DNA from: Melioribacteraceae bacterium
GTDB taxonomy: Bacteria > Bacteroidota > Ignavibacteria > Ignavibacteriales > Melioribacteraceae
Length of the DNA: 64,000 nt
Assembly (NCBI GenBank): GCA_021740785.1
Contig: JAIOZI010000007.1
Span: 40,067 to 104,066 of the forward strand
Reading direction: 5' to 3'
Shown: piece after piece, positions 17,631 to 28,072 of the stretch
Layout: every line of letters starts with the position of its first letter
How positions within the stretch are numbered: position 1 is the first letter of the stretch
Position numbers and translations under genes: made by a program
Notes under the pieces: generated by a model
What the model saw: only the letters and a program-made list of their open reading frames with translations
What the model was told of the DNA's origin: nothing
The model's database searches: none

Positions 17631-19025
17631 ATGCAAATAGTATCATATTTAATTTACCTGTTGGCATCGGGTCTTTTTATCTTCGGAATAAAAAGATTAG
17701 CTTCGCCTAAAACAGCACGGCAGGGCAATGCGTTATCTGTGACGGGTATGTTTTTAGCGGTCGTGATTACACTTTTCGATCAAAGAGTATTAACGTTTGA
17801 ATTCATAATAGTCGGACTTGTAGTCGGTGCATTAATCGGTTCAGTAATGGCGTTAAAAGTTCCTATGACGGGAATGCCTCAGATGGTCGGATTATTGAAC
17901 GGTTTCGGCGGCGGCGCTTCTGCGTTAGTTGCTTTTGCCGAATATTATTACATTGTTGAACATCACGCGGTGTTCCAAGAATCGACATCAATTACAATGG
18001 TACTTTCGGTACTAATTGGCGCAGTTACATTTACCGGTTCATTAATTGCTTTCGGTAAACTTCAGGGGATTGTAACCGGGAAGGTAGTAAAGTATCCGCT
18101 GCAGAATCCGGTTAATGTCCTTCTAATGCTGGCAGTTGTTGTTGCCGGAGTATTTGTTGTCATTGACCCGGTCGGTAACTTCGATTTACTGGTTGGAATT
18201 GTTGCAGTTTCATTAGTGCTCGGTGTGCTGTTGGTTCTTCCGATTGGCGGAGCTGATATGCCGGTTGCAATTTCGCTGCTTAATTCATATTCAGGAATTG
18301 CCGCTTCCATGACCGGATTTGTCCTATCAAATAATATGTTGATTATTGCCGGCGCTCTTGTAGGCGCTTCGGGAATTATCCTTACGATCATTATGTGTAA
18401 GGGAATGAACAGATCATTAATGAATGTTGTGCTCGGCGGATGGGAATCTGCCGGCGGTGGCGGACCTGCGGCTTCGGTTGACGGTCAGCAGAAAACTGCT
18501 AAATCGGTTGATGCAGAAGAAGCAGCGATGTTGTTTGAATCGGCACAGAACGTAGTTATTGTTCCGGGTTACGGAATGGCTGTTGCTCAGGCTCAGCATG
18601 CCGTTCGTGATCTCGCAAACATTCTTGAAGAAAAGGGAATCAATGTTAGGTTTGCTATTCACCCGGTTGCCGGTAGAATGCCGGGACATATGAACGTACT
18701 TCTAGCCGAAGCACAAGTTTCATACGATAAACTTTTCGCGCTCGAAGATATTAATGACGATTTCAATAATGTTGATATTGCATTTATTGTTGGCGCAAAT
18801 GATGTTGTGAATCCCGCTGCAAGGCATGATAAGAATTCACCGATTTTCGGAATGCCGATACTTAATGTGGATTACGCAAAAACTGTAATAATCAATAAGA
18901 GATCGTTGAATGTTGGTTATGCGGGAATAGGTAATGATCTATTCTACCAGGATAATTCATTGATGTATTTTGGTGATGCAAAGAGTGCGATTTCCAAACT
19001 CGTAAATGAAATAAAAGAGTTATAA
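17631..19025 (+). CDS. pntB: NAD(P) transhydrogenase beta subunit
   Basis: The 464-residue beta subunit has about nine membrane helices to roughly residue 265 and the soluble NADP(H)-binding domain III after that. Domain III shows the diagnostic GYGMAVAQAQHAVRDLA, HPVAGRMPGHMNVLLAEA and VGANDVVNPAA segments. The length is normal and there is no frameshift. It completes pntA1-pntA2-pntB and is followed by a terminator facing the convergent FG-GAP gene. Confidence 0.96.
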   Translation: MQIVSYLIYLLASGLFIFGIKRLASPKTARQGNALSVTGMFLAVVITLFDQRVLTFEFIIVGLVVGALIGSVMALKVPMTGMPQMVGLLNGFGGGASALVAFAEYYYIVEHHAVFQESTSITMVLSVLIGAVTFTGSLIAFGKLQGIVTGKVVKYPLQNPVNVLLMLAVVVAGVFVVIDPVGNFDLLVGIVAVSLVLGVLLVLPIGGADMPVAISLLNSYSGIAASMTGFVLSNNMLIIAGALVGASGIILTIIMCKGMNRSLMNVVLGGWESAGGGGPAASVDGQQKTAKSVDAEEAAMLFESAQNVVIVPGYGMAVAQAQHAVRDLANILEEKGINVRFAIHPVAGRMPGHMNVLLAEAQVSYDKLFALEDINDDFNNVDIAFIVGANDVVNPAARHDKNSPIFGMPILNVDYAKTVIINKRSLNVGYAGIGNDLFYQDNSLMYFGDAKSAISKLVNEIKEL

Positions 19026-19032
19026 TTTTAAT

Positions 19033-19084
19033 GTAGAGCGGACTGATTTATCCCGTGCAACGGAATTGTTCGCTCTACTTTTAT
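19033..19084. terminator. Terminator hairpin between convergent pntB and FG-GAP gene
   Basis: GTAGAGCG and CGCTCTAC form an 8-bp stem, extendable by three more pairs with one wobble, and TTTTATT follows on the plus strand. A related GAGCGAAC hairpin ends the beta-helix gene near 21968-22006, so this terminator sequence may be partly repeated. Confidence 0.7.
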
Positions 19085-19090
19085 TAACAT

Positions 19091-20887
19091 TTATTTTATA
19101 AGCAGCATTTTCTTCACAGAGGTATATTTACCTGTGTTGATTCTATAGAAATACACACCACTGGCTAAATTTAATGAATTGAAATTCACTGTATAGTATC
19201 CCGCCTCCTGGAATCTATTAACTAATGTTATAACTGTTTTGCCAAGTATGTTTACAACACTCAAAACAACATGACCCGATTTTGGGATTGCATAATCAAT
19301 TGTTGTTGACGGATTAAAAGGATTGGGATAATTTTGGTACAAATAAAATGAAAGAGGTTGAGGTTGAGGTTGTGTTTTGCTTATACCAGTTATAACATTC
19401 TCATTGTAAGTGACTGTTGTTACATTACCTGTGTGAATGATATCCAGGTCTCCATCACCATCAACATCAGCCGTAATAGGAGATACTGAATTACCAACCT
19501 CATTTCTCAAACCCAAATTAAAACTATTTACAGATGAATCAGCCCAAAAATCTGTAGGATTAAAATTAAGATAGGTGCTCATTCTCACATTGCCCGTATC
19601 TCCGCACTCAGGACATACTTGTAGATTTGAAACAATCATATCAAAACGATTGTCCCCATTTAAATCACCGGATGTGAAAAAGGCAAAGTTTTCGGCACCG
19701 GAAAAAGCCGTTTCAACATAGCCGCAGAAGGTTGAATCGGGATTTTGTAAGATTAATTGCCCTCCGCCTAATGATCCAAATGAAGCCAGATCATTCAAGC
19801 CGTCTAGATTGTAATCGGCAACAAATAATTGTCTTAAATCTTCTAACCAATAATCAAATGGACATATATAAAAACGTGTTCTAAATGAGTTGGTGAAATC
19901 TCCGAGTCCGTTGTTTAAATAAATATATGCACCTTCGAACTGAGTGCCGGGCTCGGAAGGCCATGTATTAAGCAAGACCAGATCCAGGTCCCCATCATTG
20001 TCCATATCGACCAAGTCAGCTTCAGATATATAATTATCTAGATAAACTGAGTTAGTATCTTTGATAAATCTACCTGTGCCATCATTCATTAATTTAATCC
20101 ATGAATAATCTACATACTCACTCCATTGTTCTTTAGCAATTAAATCAATAAATCCATCTCCGTTAATATCACCCTTCGCGATAATAAGAGCGCCAAAAAA
20201 AATTACATTCTGATATAAATAAAAACTGCCTGTGCTATCTCCTAAAAACACATCAAATCCAAAGGTGGAATACGAAATGACGTCTTTGAATTTATCATTA
20301 TTAACATCAACCAGATATTTTACATTACTTATTCCGGGAATTTGTTCACTAAATGTAAAGCCGCCTGCTCCATCATTAAATATAACTTTTCCGCTGCTTG
20401 AAATTAAGTCAATGTCCCCATCATCGTCATAGTCATTGGCTATAGCATTTTTACTCTGGTAGTTAAATCTGGCAAGACTATCAAAATTAGCATTTGTTGT
20501 ATTTGTAATACCAATCGTAAAACTCCATTGGAAAGAAAGCTTTGAACTATCAGTGCAAGAAATCAATGGTCCAAAAAAAACGTCGATAATTTCTCCACAA
20601 AAGAGTGATTTTTGTGGAGAAAAAATAAATGTATTTTCTACGGTATCAATTTCGATAGTGCCTAGAACCAATCCGCTGTTAGTACCATAAACTTGAAAAA
20701 TATTATTTGGTTGAAAAGAAAATAAATATATAGGAGTATCCAACTGTGCAACAATCTGGGAGGTTGATGATACTCCGACTTCATTTTGTTCCGGCGTTAC
20801 TGATATAACATTTGTAGTCTGCGCTGATGATAATATCGTTATAAAAAATATGGAGAAATAAGTTTTTAAAAATTTCATACTACTCAT
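19091..20887 (-). CDS. Secreted FG-GAP/VCBS-repeat protein with T9SS sorting domain
   Basis: The 598-residue secreted protein has a signal peptide (FSIFFITILSSAQ), an N-terminal Ig-like domain (VISVTPEQNEVGVSST) and about seven FG-GAP/VCBS repeats with Ca-loop motifs such as NDYDDDGDIDLIS, GDINGDGFIDLIA and ADVDGDGDLDIIH. It ends in a T9SS sorting domain (NYPNPFNPSTTIDYAIPKSG). These repeats probably form a beta-propeller. This sorting domain has no palindromic insert, so it serves as the empty-site reference for the inserted cargos. An in-frame ATG three codons downstream (20878) is an equally good start. Confidence 0.88.
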   Translation of the reverse strand: MSSMKFLKTYFSIFFITILSSAQTTNVISVTPEQNEVGVSSTSQIVAQLDTPIYLFSFQPNNIFQVYGTNSGLVLGTIEIDTVENTFIFSPQKSLFCGEIIDVFFGPLISCTDSSKLSFQWSFTIGITNTTNANFDSLARFNYQSKNAIANDYDDDGDIDLISSSGKVIFNDGAGGFTFSEQIPGISNVKYLVDVNNDKFKDVISYSTFGFDVFLGDSTGSFYLYQNVIFFGALIIAKGDINGDGFIDLIAKEQWSEYVDYSWIKLMNDGTGRFIKDTNSVYLDNYISEADLVDMDNDGDLDLVLLNTWPSEPGTQFEGAYIYLNNGLGDFTNSFRTRFYICPFDYWLEDLRQLFVADYNLDGLNDLASFGSLGGGQLILQNPDSTFCGYVETAFSGAENFAFFTSGDLNGDNRFDMIVSNLQVCPECGDTGNVRMSTYLNFNPTDFWADSSVNSFNLGLRNEVGNSVSPITADVDGDGDLDIIHTGNVTTVTYNENVITGISKTQPQPQPLSFYLYQNYPNPFNPSTTIDYAIPKSGHVVLSVVNILGKTVITLVNRFQEAGYYTVNFNSLNLASGVYFYRINTGKYTSVKKMLLIK

Positions 20888-21091
20888 AAATTAGATGTTT
20901 CTTTCATTTGCAAAACTATATCTTTAATTAATTGTTTTCAGTAATCAAAAGCCCATTACATTAAAATATTCAGTTCGGTATTTATATAAAAGTAAGGGTA
21001 ATATTAAAAAATATCAACAGACAAATTGATAACACCTTAATCTCAGTGCGGGCATGATATCTGTGGAATGAAATCAAAGAGTTATGAATCA

Positions 21092-21295
21092 TTATTGTTC
21101 GGTTATCTCAAAAATTCTATTCAATTCTCTCCAGGGAATTACAGTCCCTTCTTTTCTCTCCTGATATTGGTCACCTCCGTAAACAACAAATTTTTTACAT
21201 GATTTCTCTTCAACCAATTTACTGAAACATGTTAATCCCCTAAAAAAGGAACTGCTAATAGTGCGTGCTGATTTAATGTTGACAATTTTGTTCAA
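21092..21295 (-). pseudogene. Remnant of AAA ATPase with DUF4143, C-terminal end only
   Basis: The 67-codon open frame reads NIKSARTISSSFFRGLTCFS, then FVVYGGDQYQERKEGTVIPW and ends in RIFEITEQ. This is the restriction-nuclease-like C-terminus of the common DUF4143 ATP-binding proteins, which normally exceed 380 residues. Nothing of the ATPase core is present upstream; instead a repeat element begins within about 50 bases. It is best read as a decayed gene whose 5' part was lost, possibly when the repeats arrived. Confidence 0.75.
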
Positions 21296-21339
21296 ATCCG
21301 AAGTGAGACTTCGAATCTGTACAGAATTATAATATTATA

Positions 21340-21398
21340 CACTCGGGTGTTAAGGTTCACACTTTGACACTAAGACTTCGTGTTTCTGTCGGGAAGTA
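21340..21398. repeat. 59-base dispersed repeat, copy 1
   Basis: The copy begins CACTCGGGTGTTAAGG and runs to TCTGTCGGGAAGT. It matches 21657-21715 at all but a few positions. Upstream words (TTCGAATCTGTACAGA) also recur near copy 2. The rest of 20888-22022 holds only the DUF4143 remnant and a terminal hairpin. Confidence 0.8.
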
Positions 21399-21656
21399 GG
21401 TTATTTAATTGGGCTAAAGCCCGGCAGCTTTTTATTTTCAATTATCTCCGCCATAAATGACGGAGCTATTTGCTTGAATGAATTTCTTTCTGCATTAGTT
21501 CATTTAGAGAATAATTCCATCCCTTCGAATTTTTTTGACTTTCAATATTGCTGCAAATCAATTACTGCTGATTTAATTAAGATGTGAGCCTTAATGAATT
21601 TACATTCGTGAATCTGCGGCTAAAAAAAGAACTCTGTTTATTACACTGCATTTATG

Positions 21657-21715
21657 CACTCGGGTGTCAATGTCCACACTTTGACACTAAGACTTCGTGT
21701 TTCTGTCGGGAAGTG
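21657..21715. repeat. 59-base dispersed repeat, copy 2
   Basis: The second copy starts CACTCGGGTGTCAATG. It continues into GTTCCCGACATCCAGGATTG, which pairs partly with its own TCTGTCGGGAA, giving a hairpin. A diverged relative may lie at 35009-35055. A 75-codon open frame through this copy is not convincing as a gene. Confidence 0.8.
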
Positions 21716-21967
21716 GTTCCCGACATCCAGGATTGCAAATAAATCGTACCGATTCGAAGCAGCAATTCGAATCTGTACAGATTGTATCAAAGGTCATTTA
21801 AGAAGAGCTGAAACCATTTGTAATAATAAGGGCAATCGCACACTGATAAGTAAGGATTATTGTTCATTCGTCTCGGATTAGTATATCACAGGAAATTCTA
21901 ATTCATCCTAATGAATAAGAAAAGGGGGTTGAATTAGTTAATACAAGGAAGTGTACAAGAGGTTGAA

Positions 21968-22006
21968 GAGCGAACAGATCATCGGGCTGAAGGAGACTGT
22001 TCGCTC
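21968..22006 (-). terminator. Hairpin downstream of the beta-helix gene
   Basis: GAGCGAACAG and CTGTTCGCTC form a perfect 10-bp stem about 17 bases past the beta-helix stop codon on the minus strand. There is no strong T run, so termination is inferred from position and stem strength. Confidence 0.55.
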
Positions 22007-22022
22007 AATGGATTATTAACGT

Positions 22023-25000
22023 TTATTTCAGGAGTATCATCTTTTTTACTTCATGAAAATCATTTGCAGTGATTATGTATATATATACACCGCTGGCTAA
22101 TCCGGATGCATCAAACTCTATTTCATAACGACCGGTTGTTTTGAACTCATTAATCAATTCCGCAACCTGCTCACCGATAATATTATATACTTCTAAACTC
22201 ACTTTTGCATTTTCCGGTATTGCAAATCTGATATTCGTCATAGGATTAAATGGATTAGGATAATTCTGCTCTAAATCAAAGGTTAATGGAACAGCATTTT
22301 TGATTTCTTTAGTAGCGCTAATTATAGAATCACTGACTATTTTTCCACCGTATGCTCCCATGTCGTTTCTTAATGTGCCTTTTGCGGGATATAAAGCAAA
22401 ACCAATGTTATCTGGATCTTCGATATCATTGAATATCGTTTGAGGATCACCGGCATCAATACACGGTGAGTCATCGCCTAATATAAAAGAATCAATAAAA
22501 ATAGGATCTCCTATTATATTACCATCGCCTTCCGCTAATTCTCTAAGCAGCGAATAACTTATTTGAATCTCTCCTTTTATATCATAATTTGAGTTTGCAT
22601 CATTACCGAAGATTATACAATTCTTTATGTTATTATTTTGGTGATTATTAAGAATGAAAATACCTCCACCGCTTGAACAGTCGTTGCAATCTGCGACGTT
22701 ATAAGAAATAGTATTATTTATTAAGTTAACATCATCTGAATAAATATATACTCCACCGCCTTCTTCGTAGACTGTATTGTTATGGATAATATTCTTCTGT
22801 ACGTTAACAACAGATTCTTCAATATATAAACCGCCACCGTCATATGCAGTATTGTGAGAAATTTCATTGTAATTAATATTTCCAGAAGAAGAACTAATAA
22901 ATATACCACCGCCAATATCAGCACTGTTATCTTTGATATTATTATTCTCAACAAAAAAATATTCACAATTTGTAATTGTGATACCACCGCCGGGATTCAG
23001 ATAACCATGATTGTAATTAGAAGAAATCAAATTATTCACAATTTGTACTTGACCACCCTCAACATAAACTCCAGCCCCGGCACTATTACCGTATATTGCA
23101 AATTCCTCATGGTGGTTATTATAAATAGTAGAATTTCTTATAAAAAGATCTGAATTGATCGAGTAAATACCTCCACCACTATGGCTCATGAGATTATTAG
23201 ATATCTCACAAGAATCGATCATTATGTAAGAATCATTTGAGTAAATGCCGCCGCCAAAACCATCTCCAAAACTCCATATTGGAGCTGCTCTGTTATTCGT
23301 GATTTTTGAATTAATAATTGCCAAATTAGAATTGATGCAGTAGATTCCACCCCCGCTTTCTTCTGGATTGTTATTGCCGGCAATATTATCATCAGAATTT
23401 GCTCCCTCAATAACACAATACTTTAAAGAAGATCCATTTGGGGAATTTATGAATTGCATTCCCCACCAATTATCGGTCGGTTCAAAATTTGTGAAATAGA
23501 TCGAATCCTCAACATTTCCTTTCGCGAGGAGCAATCCGTTAATTGTGATTTTTTTACCTTTCATTACTTTGACAATCACACCATGTTCAATAACCAGGGT
23601 ATCATTAGATGGAACAATAATGTCATCAATAACTATGATGGGATTATAGGATTTTTCCCATATACCGCTGACTGTCCCGCTGTATTCGACTATCCCATTA
23701 CCTTTTAGCAATACATTACCCAAATTATAGTTTGAATTAATAACCAATGAATCATTGTATTCTTGTACTCCCATAGGAGTAAAGGTTACATCAATGTTGA
23801 TTGATTCCTCAACAGGGATGGAAAAAGGAGTAATATTTCCAGTGAAGAATACTTCGCTGTTTAACTCAAAATTGGAAATTGTAAGGGTTGAGTCATAGAT
23901 ATTTGATATGGTGAAAACTTTTACCTCGCTTGAACCAATATTAACATTCGGAAATTCTAATACTATAGGAAATACAGCGCTGTTCGGTAGTTGGTTAAAG
24001 AAGACAGCTCCAATATCAGCTCTGGTGCCGTCGGGATCTAACAAACTATTTGGATCCCCGGCATCAATACACGGAGAATTGTAATTTAATAAAAAGTCTT
24101 CATTAATTAAATTCACAAACAACGGATCAGTCTCAATATTTCCAGTACCGGACCATCCGTTTTTTATATCGCAATATTCAACAATAAGCGGGGAATTTGC
24201 CGGATAAATTTGATTGTTGTTGGATGTGGAATTATTGAAGTACAAAATTGAGTTTTGAATAATCCCTTCTTCACAAAGAATTCCCCCTCCGGCTCCCAAT
24301 TCAGCAACATTATTTACAATAGTGCAAAAATTCAAGTTAACATGATCGGAATGAATTGCCCCACCGTTCAATGCAGTTCCTTTGTACATTATTGTTTTCA
24401 CACAATTTAGCTCACTAAATTTACCCATATAACATCCGCCAAAACTTTCGGCAGTATTCTCAACAAATAGAGAATTGGTGATTGATATGTTAGAAAATAT
24501 TGAATAAATAGCCCCACCGCCAAAACCGGCAGTATTTGCTCTGAATTCGCAGTCGTCAATACTGCTTTCTGAATCACCATAATATATAGCTCCACCCTCA
24601 TACCCTGAGTTTTCTATAAAAATAGACCCTTTGAGCGTAAAGGAACTTTCAGAACAATAAATAGCGCCACCTTGCCTTTTTCTATACTGATTAATGTAGG
24701 TGCCTTGTCCATACCTAAAAGTAAATCCCTCAATAACGGTTTGTTCATTCTCTCCGTTAAAAATATACAATAAAGAAAGAGAATCCTGTTCGGGTAAAAA
24801 TGATCCTTCAATAATTGTACTTTCTGCGCCCAATTCGCCTTTAAGAATAATATTATTTCCTCTAAGCTTGAGTTGTTCAAAATAAATACCTGAACTTACT
24901 AATACTGTATCTCCCTCATCGGCATTATCAATACCTTCTTGAATAGTTGCATAATCAAGGGGAATTTTAATCACTTTGGCGTATGTCGCGCCCAGACTGA

Positions 25001-25067
25001 ATATAAAAATAAATAAACTCAGTAGTCTTACCATAAGTAAAATTCTTTGGCGTAATTGAATATTCAT
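22023..25067 (-). CDS. Secreted parallel beta-helix protein with T9SS sorting domain
   Basis: The 1014-residue secreted protein has a signal peptide (LSLFIFIFSLGATYA) and two right-handed beta-helix blocks, at about residues 40-345 and 480-890. They are built from repeats such as GGGIYCINS, GGGIYSIN and GGAIYYGDS (choice-of-anchor-Q/polymorphic-membrane-protein style). Each block closes with an SPCIDAGDP motif. Between them is a choice-of-anchor-D segment (VLEFPNVNIGSSEVKVFTIS). The C-terminus is a T9SS sorting domain (NYPNPFNPMTNIRFAIP). The helix could bind or cleave polysaccharide, but no catalytic residues are evident. TAGGAG precedes the start at a good distance. No palindromic insert is seen. 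Confidence 0.88.
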   Translation of the reverse strand: MNIQLRQRILLMVRLLSLFIFIFSLGATYAKVIKIPLDYATIQEGIDNADEGDTVLVSSGIYFEQLKLRGNNIILKGELGAESTIIEGSFLPEQDSLSLLYIFNGENEQTVIEGFTFRYGQGTYINQYRKRQGGAIYCSESSFTLKGSIFIENSGYEGGAIYYGDSESSIDDCEFRANTAGFGGGAIYSIFSNISITNSLFVENTAESFGGCYMGKFSELNCVKTIMYKGTALNGGAIHSDHVNLNFCTIVNNVAELGAGGGILCEEGIIQNSILYFNNSTSNNNQIYPANSPLIVEYCDIKNGWSGTGNIETDPLFVNLINEDFLLNYNSPCIDAGDPNSLLDPDGTRADIGAVFFNQLPNSAVFPIVLEFPNVNIGSSEVKVFTISNIYDSTLTISNFELNSEVFFTGNITPFSIPVEESINIDVTFTPMGVQEYNDSLVINSNYNLGNVLLKGNGIVEYSGTVSGIWEKSYNPIIVIDDIIVPSNDTLVIEHGVIVKVMKGKKITINGLLLAKGNVEDSIYFTNFEPTDNWWGMQFINSPNGSSLKYCVIEGANSDDNIAGNNNPEESGGGIYCINSNLAIINSKITNNRAAPIWSFGDGFGGGIYSNDSYIMIDSCEISNNLMSHSGGGIYSINSDLFIRNSTIYNNHHEEFAIYGNSAGAGVYVEGGQVQIVNNLISSNYNHGYLNPGGGITITNCEYFFVENNNIKDNSADIGGGIFISSSSGNINYNEISHNTAYDGGGLYIEESVVNVQKNIIHNNTVYEEGGGVYIYSDDVNLINNTISYNVADCNDCSSGGGIFILNNHQNNNIKNCIIFGNDANSNYDIKGEIQISYSLLRELAEGDGNIIGDPIFIDSFILGDDSPCIDAGDPQTIFNDIEDPDNIGFALYPAKGTLRNDMGAYGGKIVSDSIISATKEIKNAVPLTFDLEQNYPNPFNPMTNIRFAIPENAKVSLEVYNIIGEQVAELINEFKTTGRYEIEFDASGLASGVYIYIITANDFHEVKKMILLK

Positions 25068-25329
25068 ATATGATCTCCTATGTTATAGCATTATTCAATT
25101 TTGTATTACCCCGAAACATGTATTACACGTGAGGTTAGTACAAATTGTTAACTCATTAGGTGCATCCTATATATTTATCAAATAATAAATTCCCTTCTCA
25201 AATAACGAAAATTATTTTCTTGTAGAAGTAACTCTGTTTGATGCTTCAATTTTGATTAATATTTTAACTCTTGCTCTTTCTTAACTTTTTTAATTGTAGT
25301 ACCTTAGACCATCCTATGGTCACTTGTTA

Positions 25330-27885
25330 CTATTTCATCAAAATCATTTTACCGCTGAACATCGTTTTGCCGCAGTTAATCCTGTAAAAGTAAACACCGC
25401 TCGATACCGGTCTGCCGGTTAAATTGGTTCCATCCCAATTTGTAAGATAATTTCCAGCCGGTAAATTTCTATCGAGAAGGACTTTTATTTCTTCGCCGTT
25501 TATGTCATAGATTTTTAACGATGTACGTTCACCAGATAAATTAGGCGGTATGTGAAAATTGATTATTGTTGAAGCATTAAATGGATTCGGATAATTCTGC
25601 GCGGTTAAATATTGAACCGGAATAGATTCACCGGGTGTCTCCTCAACTGATGTCAGGAGAACTCGTCCGTCACCGCGGCTTTCACCCGATTCGTTTGCAA
25701 GATAAATGTTCACCCAATCGGGGCGGTTTGCAGTCTGCAAATATGTTTCAGCCCATTCATCATCATTGAGTCTGAGGAAATTTGTTGTTGTCAATTCGTA
25801 ATAACTTAAGACGGGACCGATAAATGCAGTTTCATCACCATTTTGATTTTCTGCAATTATCACTGCCATATCAACCGGACCGGTACCGGCATGATTCACC
25901 CATCCGACAGTCATGCCGTTCTCATCAGTTGGTGCAGTGTGGTAATCAGCGGTGATGTAATCCTGTTTAAAAAATCCGTTTTCGTAATCCATATAATCAA
26001 AGAATAATTTTGGATACCAACCGCTATATTCAGCGCCGCAGGTAGCATCAATAAAAATCATTTTACTTAAAAATTCTTCTTCATTTTCGGTAAAAGTTAT
26101 TCCGACCAATTCTTTTTGTGCAATTGTTTCTAGAGTATCATAAGTCCCTTGAATTCTCAAAAAATACTCGGAGAAAAATTCACCCCATTCCGGGGACTCA
26201 TAATCAATATTACTGAATACCGTATTGCAATTTGCAGCCAACGTTTTCATTGCTTCATAAAATTCCGGTACAGGTTCAACAAAACTGAAAGGGAAGGAGC
26301 AGATTATTCCGCCCGTATAAGATTGTTTACCGTAAAGCAAATAGTCATGTCTTAATTCGCTCCATGAGGCAAGCTGCGTGTTCATTTTTTCCTGCCACCA
26401 TGCTGCGGTCTGCATAAACTGTGGAAGCGTTGTTCTATCTGTTGAAGGATTCAACTGCCGGATCGCATTCAACCATGAATTGTATAAGGAACTGCTCCAG
26501 TCATCCTCATTGTATGCATCAATAAGATATCTTAAGGCGGCAAGATTGCTTGAATAATGATATTGTTCCAACTCATCCTGCAGCAATTGAGCGGCTGCAT
26601 CATTCCCGAGTGAAAATAAAATATCGAGTGTGTTTGGAAGCATTCGTGTTATATTTGTCCCGTTGAACTCAATTTTATCATATACGACATTTCCCGTTAC
26701 GTATGAGTCAACAATAAACCTTTGACCGAACAACAAGAAAGATGAAGCCGGAACAATATTATCAGGCGACATCGGATCAGTGTAAAGAATTTGTGACATG
26801 ATGCGCTGGAATGCATATGACTTTGTGCTGAGTGTATCCTGGAATTCAGCGAATTGTGCGTCATCCAATAAATCCGAAGATTGAGTAATGCTCAATTCAT
26901 CCGAAAGTTCATATAATTTATTAAGTGTAACATTGTCCTGTTCACCGGTTATAAAATTGTATGTAGATTCCAATTGGTTAAAAAGATCATGGCTGCCGCA
27001 TAGCTCAATCATTTCTTTTACTAAGAAAGAAATAATAGTCTGCCTTTTAACATCTTCATCCGTTGGAGGATTAAGAGCCTGTGGAGGCAGCAGGTACAAT
27101 TCCATTCTTCCCAGCCACATTAAAGCTCTAAAATATTCTGCCAATTCAGGATGATCTTCATCCGTATAATGACCTCGAGGTTTAAACTGGCTGAAATCAA
27201 CATCTCGGGGAATTGAGGAGAAAAAGTTAATTGTTCGCGGTGTAGGATTTGTCGATTCAATCCAATTAATAAATTGCCAAATTGCTGATGCATTTTCGTC
27301 GTAATACGGATTGGCTGTGTGTGAAAATAATTCCCTGGCTACGGAAATATACAAATCGACATCCTTTAAATATTGCTGCATCTCAGGCTGATCGCTGTAA
27401 TTCTCTTCTAACTGAGGCATTGCTGCATGCATTTGGTTCAGCAATTCCTGCATCCTGGGAATAAAGTATTGTAATTCGGTATGCTTCAAAATTTTATCAA
27501 AAGATGTATGAAAGGTAAACAATAGCGCATCGGTAGATACGAATACCGGCAGATCTTTGTGCCAGATATCAAGTAATAATCCGCCGAAACTTGGAGCTTG
27601 CAATCTTTCGGAAACCATGAATCCATGTTCGTCAATCAAGCTTTCTTCATATGCCGTAAGTTGATATTTTGTTTTAATTGAGTCGTAATAAAGCGCGCTG
27701 TTTACCGGTGTGTTAATGTGCTCATTGAAAAGTCCGGCGTTATGCATTTCCAAGAATTGATCGTATGTTAAGTCCTGATGTGAATTTAGAAACTCCGTAT
27801 AATTTTCAATGCTGAATTCATCGGTTTGTGCAGTTATTATTGTTGATGCAAGGATAAGTATTAAGAAATATTTAAATGATTTCAT
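25330..27885 (-). CDS. Secreted DUF3160 protein with T9SS sorting domain
   Basis: The 851-residue protein starts at the ATG at 27885, giving the signal peptide MKSFKYFLILILASTIITAQ; GAGG lies nine bases upstream, whereas the longer open frame begins with a non-signal-like extension of 39 residues. Most of it (about residues 95-740) is a DUF3160 domain (WHKDLPVFVSTDALLFTFH, ADYHTAPTDENGMTVGWVNH), an all-helical secreted domain of unknown function. It ends in a T9SS sorting domain (NYPNPFNASTIINFHIP, with the variant FNA). It is divergent from the CotH gene, and the 187 bases between them hold both promoters. Confidence 0.85.
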   Translation of the reverse strand: MKSFKYFLILILASTIITAQTDEFSIENYTEFLNSHQDLTYDQFLEMHNAGLFNEHINTPVNSALYYDSIKTKYQLTAYEESLIDEHGFMVSERLQAPSFGGLLLDIWHKDLPVFVSTDALLFTFHTSFDKILKHTELQYFIPRMQELLNQMHAAMPQLEENYSDQPEMQQYLKDVDLYISVARELFSHTANPYYDENASAIWQFINWIESTNPTPRTINFFSSIPRDVDFSQFKPRGHYTDEDHPELAEYFRALMWLGRMELYLLPPQALNPPTDEDVKRQTIISFLVKEMIELCGSHDLFNQLESTYNFITGEQDNVTLNKLYELSDELSITQSSDLLDDAQFAEFQDTLSTKSYAFQRIMSQILYTDPMSPDNIVPASSFLLFGQRFIVDSYVTGNVVYDKIEFNGTNITRMLPNTLDILFSLGNDAAAQLLQDELEQYHYSSNLAALRYLIDAYNEDDWSSSLYNSWLNAIRQLNPSTDRTTLPQFMQTAAWWQEKMNTQLASWSELRHDYLLYGKQSYTGGIICSFPFSFVEPVPEFYEAMKTLAANCNTVFSNIDYESPEWGEFFSEYFLRIQGTYDTLETIAQKELVGITFTENEEEFLSKMIFIDATCGAEYSGWYPKLFFDYMDYENGFFKQDYITADYHTAPTDENGMTVGWVNHAGTGPVDMAVIIAENQNGDETAFIGPVLSYYELTTTNFLRLNDDEWAETYLQTANRPDWVNIYLANESGESRGDGRVLLTSVEETPGESIPVQYLTAQNYPNPFNASTIINFHIPPNLSGERTSLKIYDINGEEIKVLLDRNLPAGNYLTNWDGTNLTGRPVSSGVYFYRINCGKTMFSGKMILMK

Positions 27886-28072
27886 TGGACTGTCCCTCGA
27901 TTGTTGATTCCCCATTTTTATATTAAAATAATTAGTCATGAATAAAAATGCAATACTTTTCGAGCGGGTAGTTTTTAATAGTTCCTTGCTGTCGAATATC
28001 AAAACATAAGTCCAAAATTATAGATAAATTACACTCAGACTAATTCATTTAATAACTTAACATTGCGGACAA

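Noticed and set aside
21654..21881. 75-residue open frame
   Set aside because: It runs through the 59-base repeat, has no ribosome site or protein-like features, and copy 1 of the repeat does not keep the frame.
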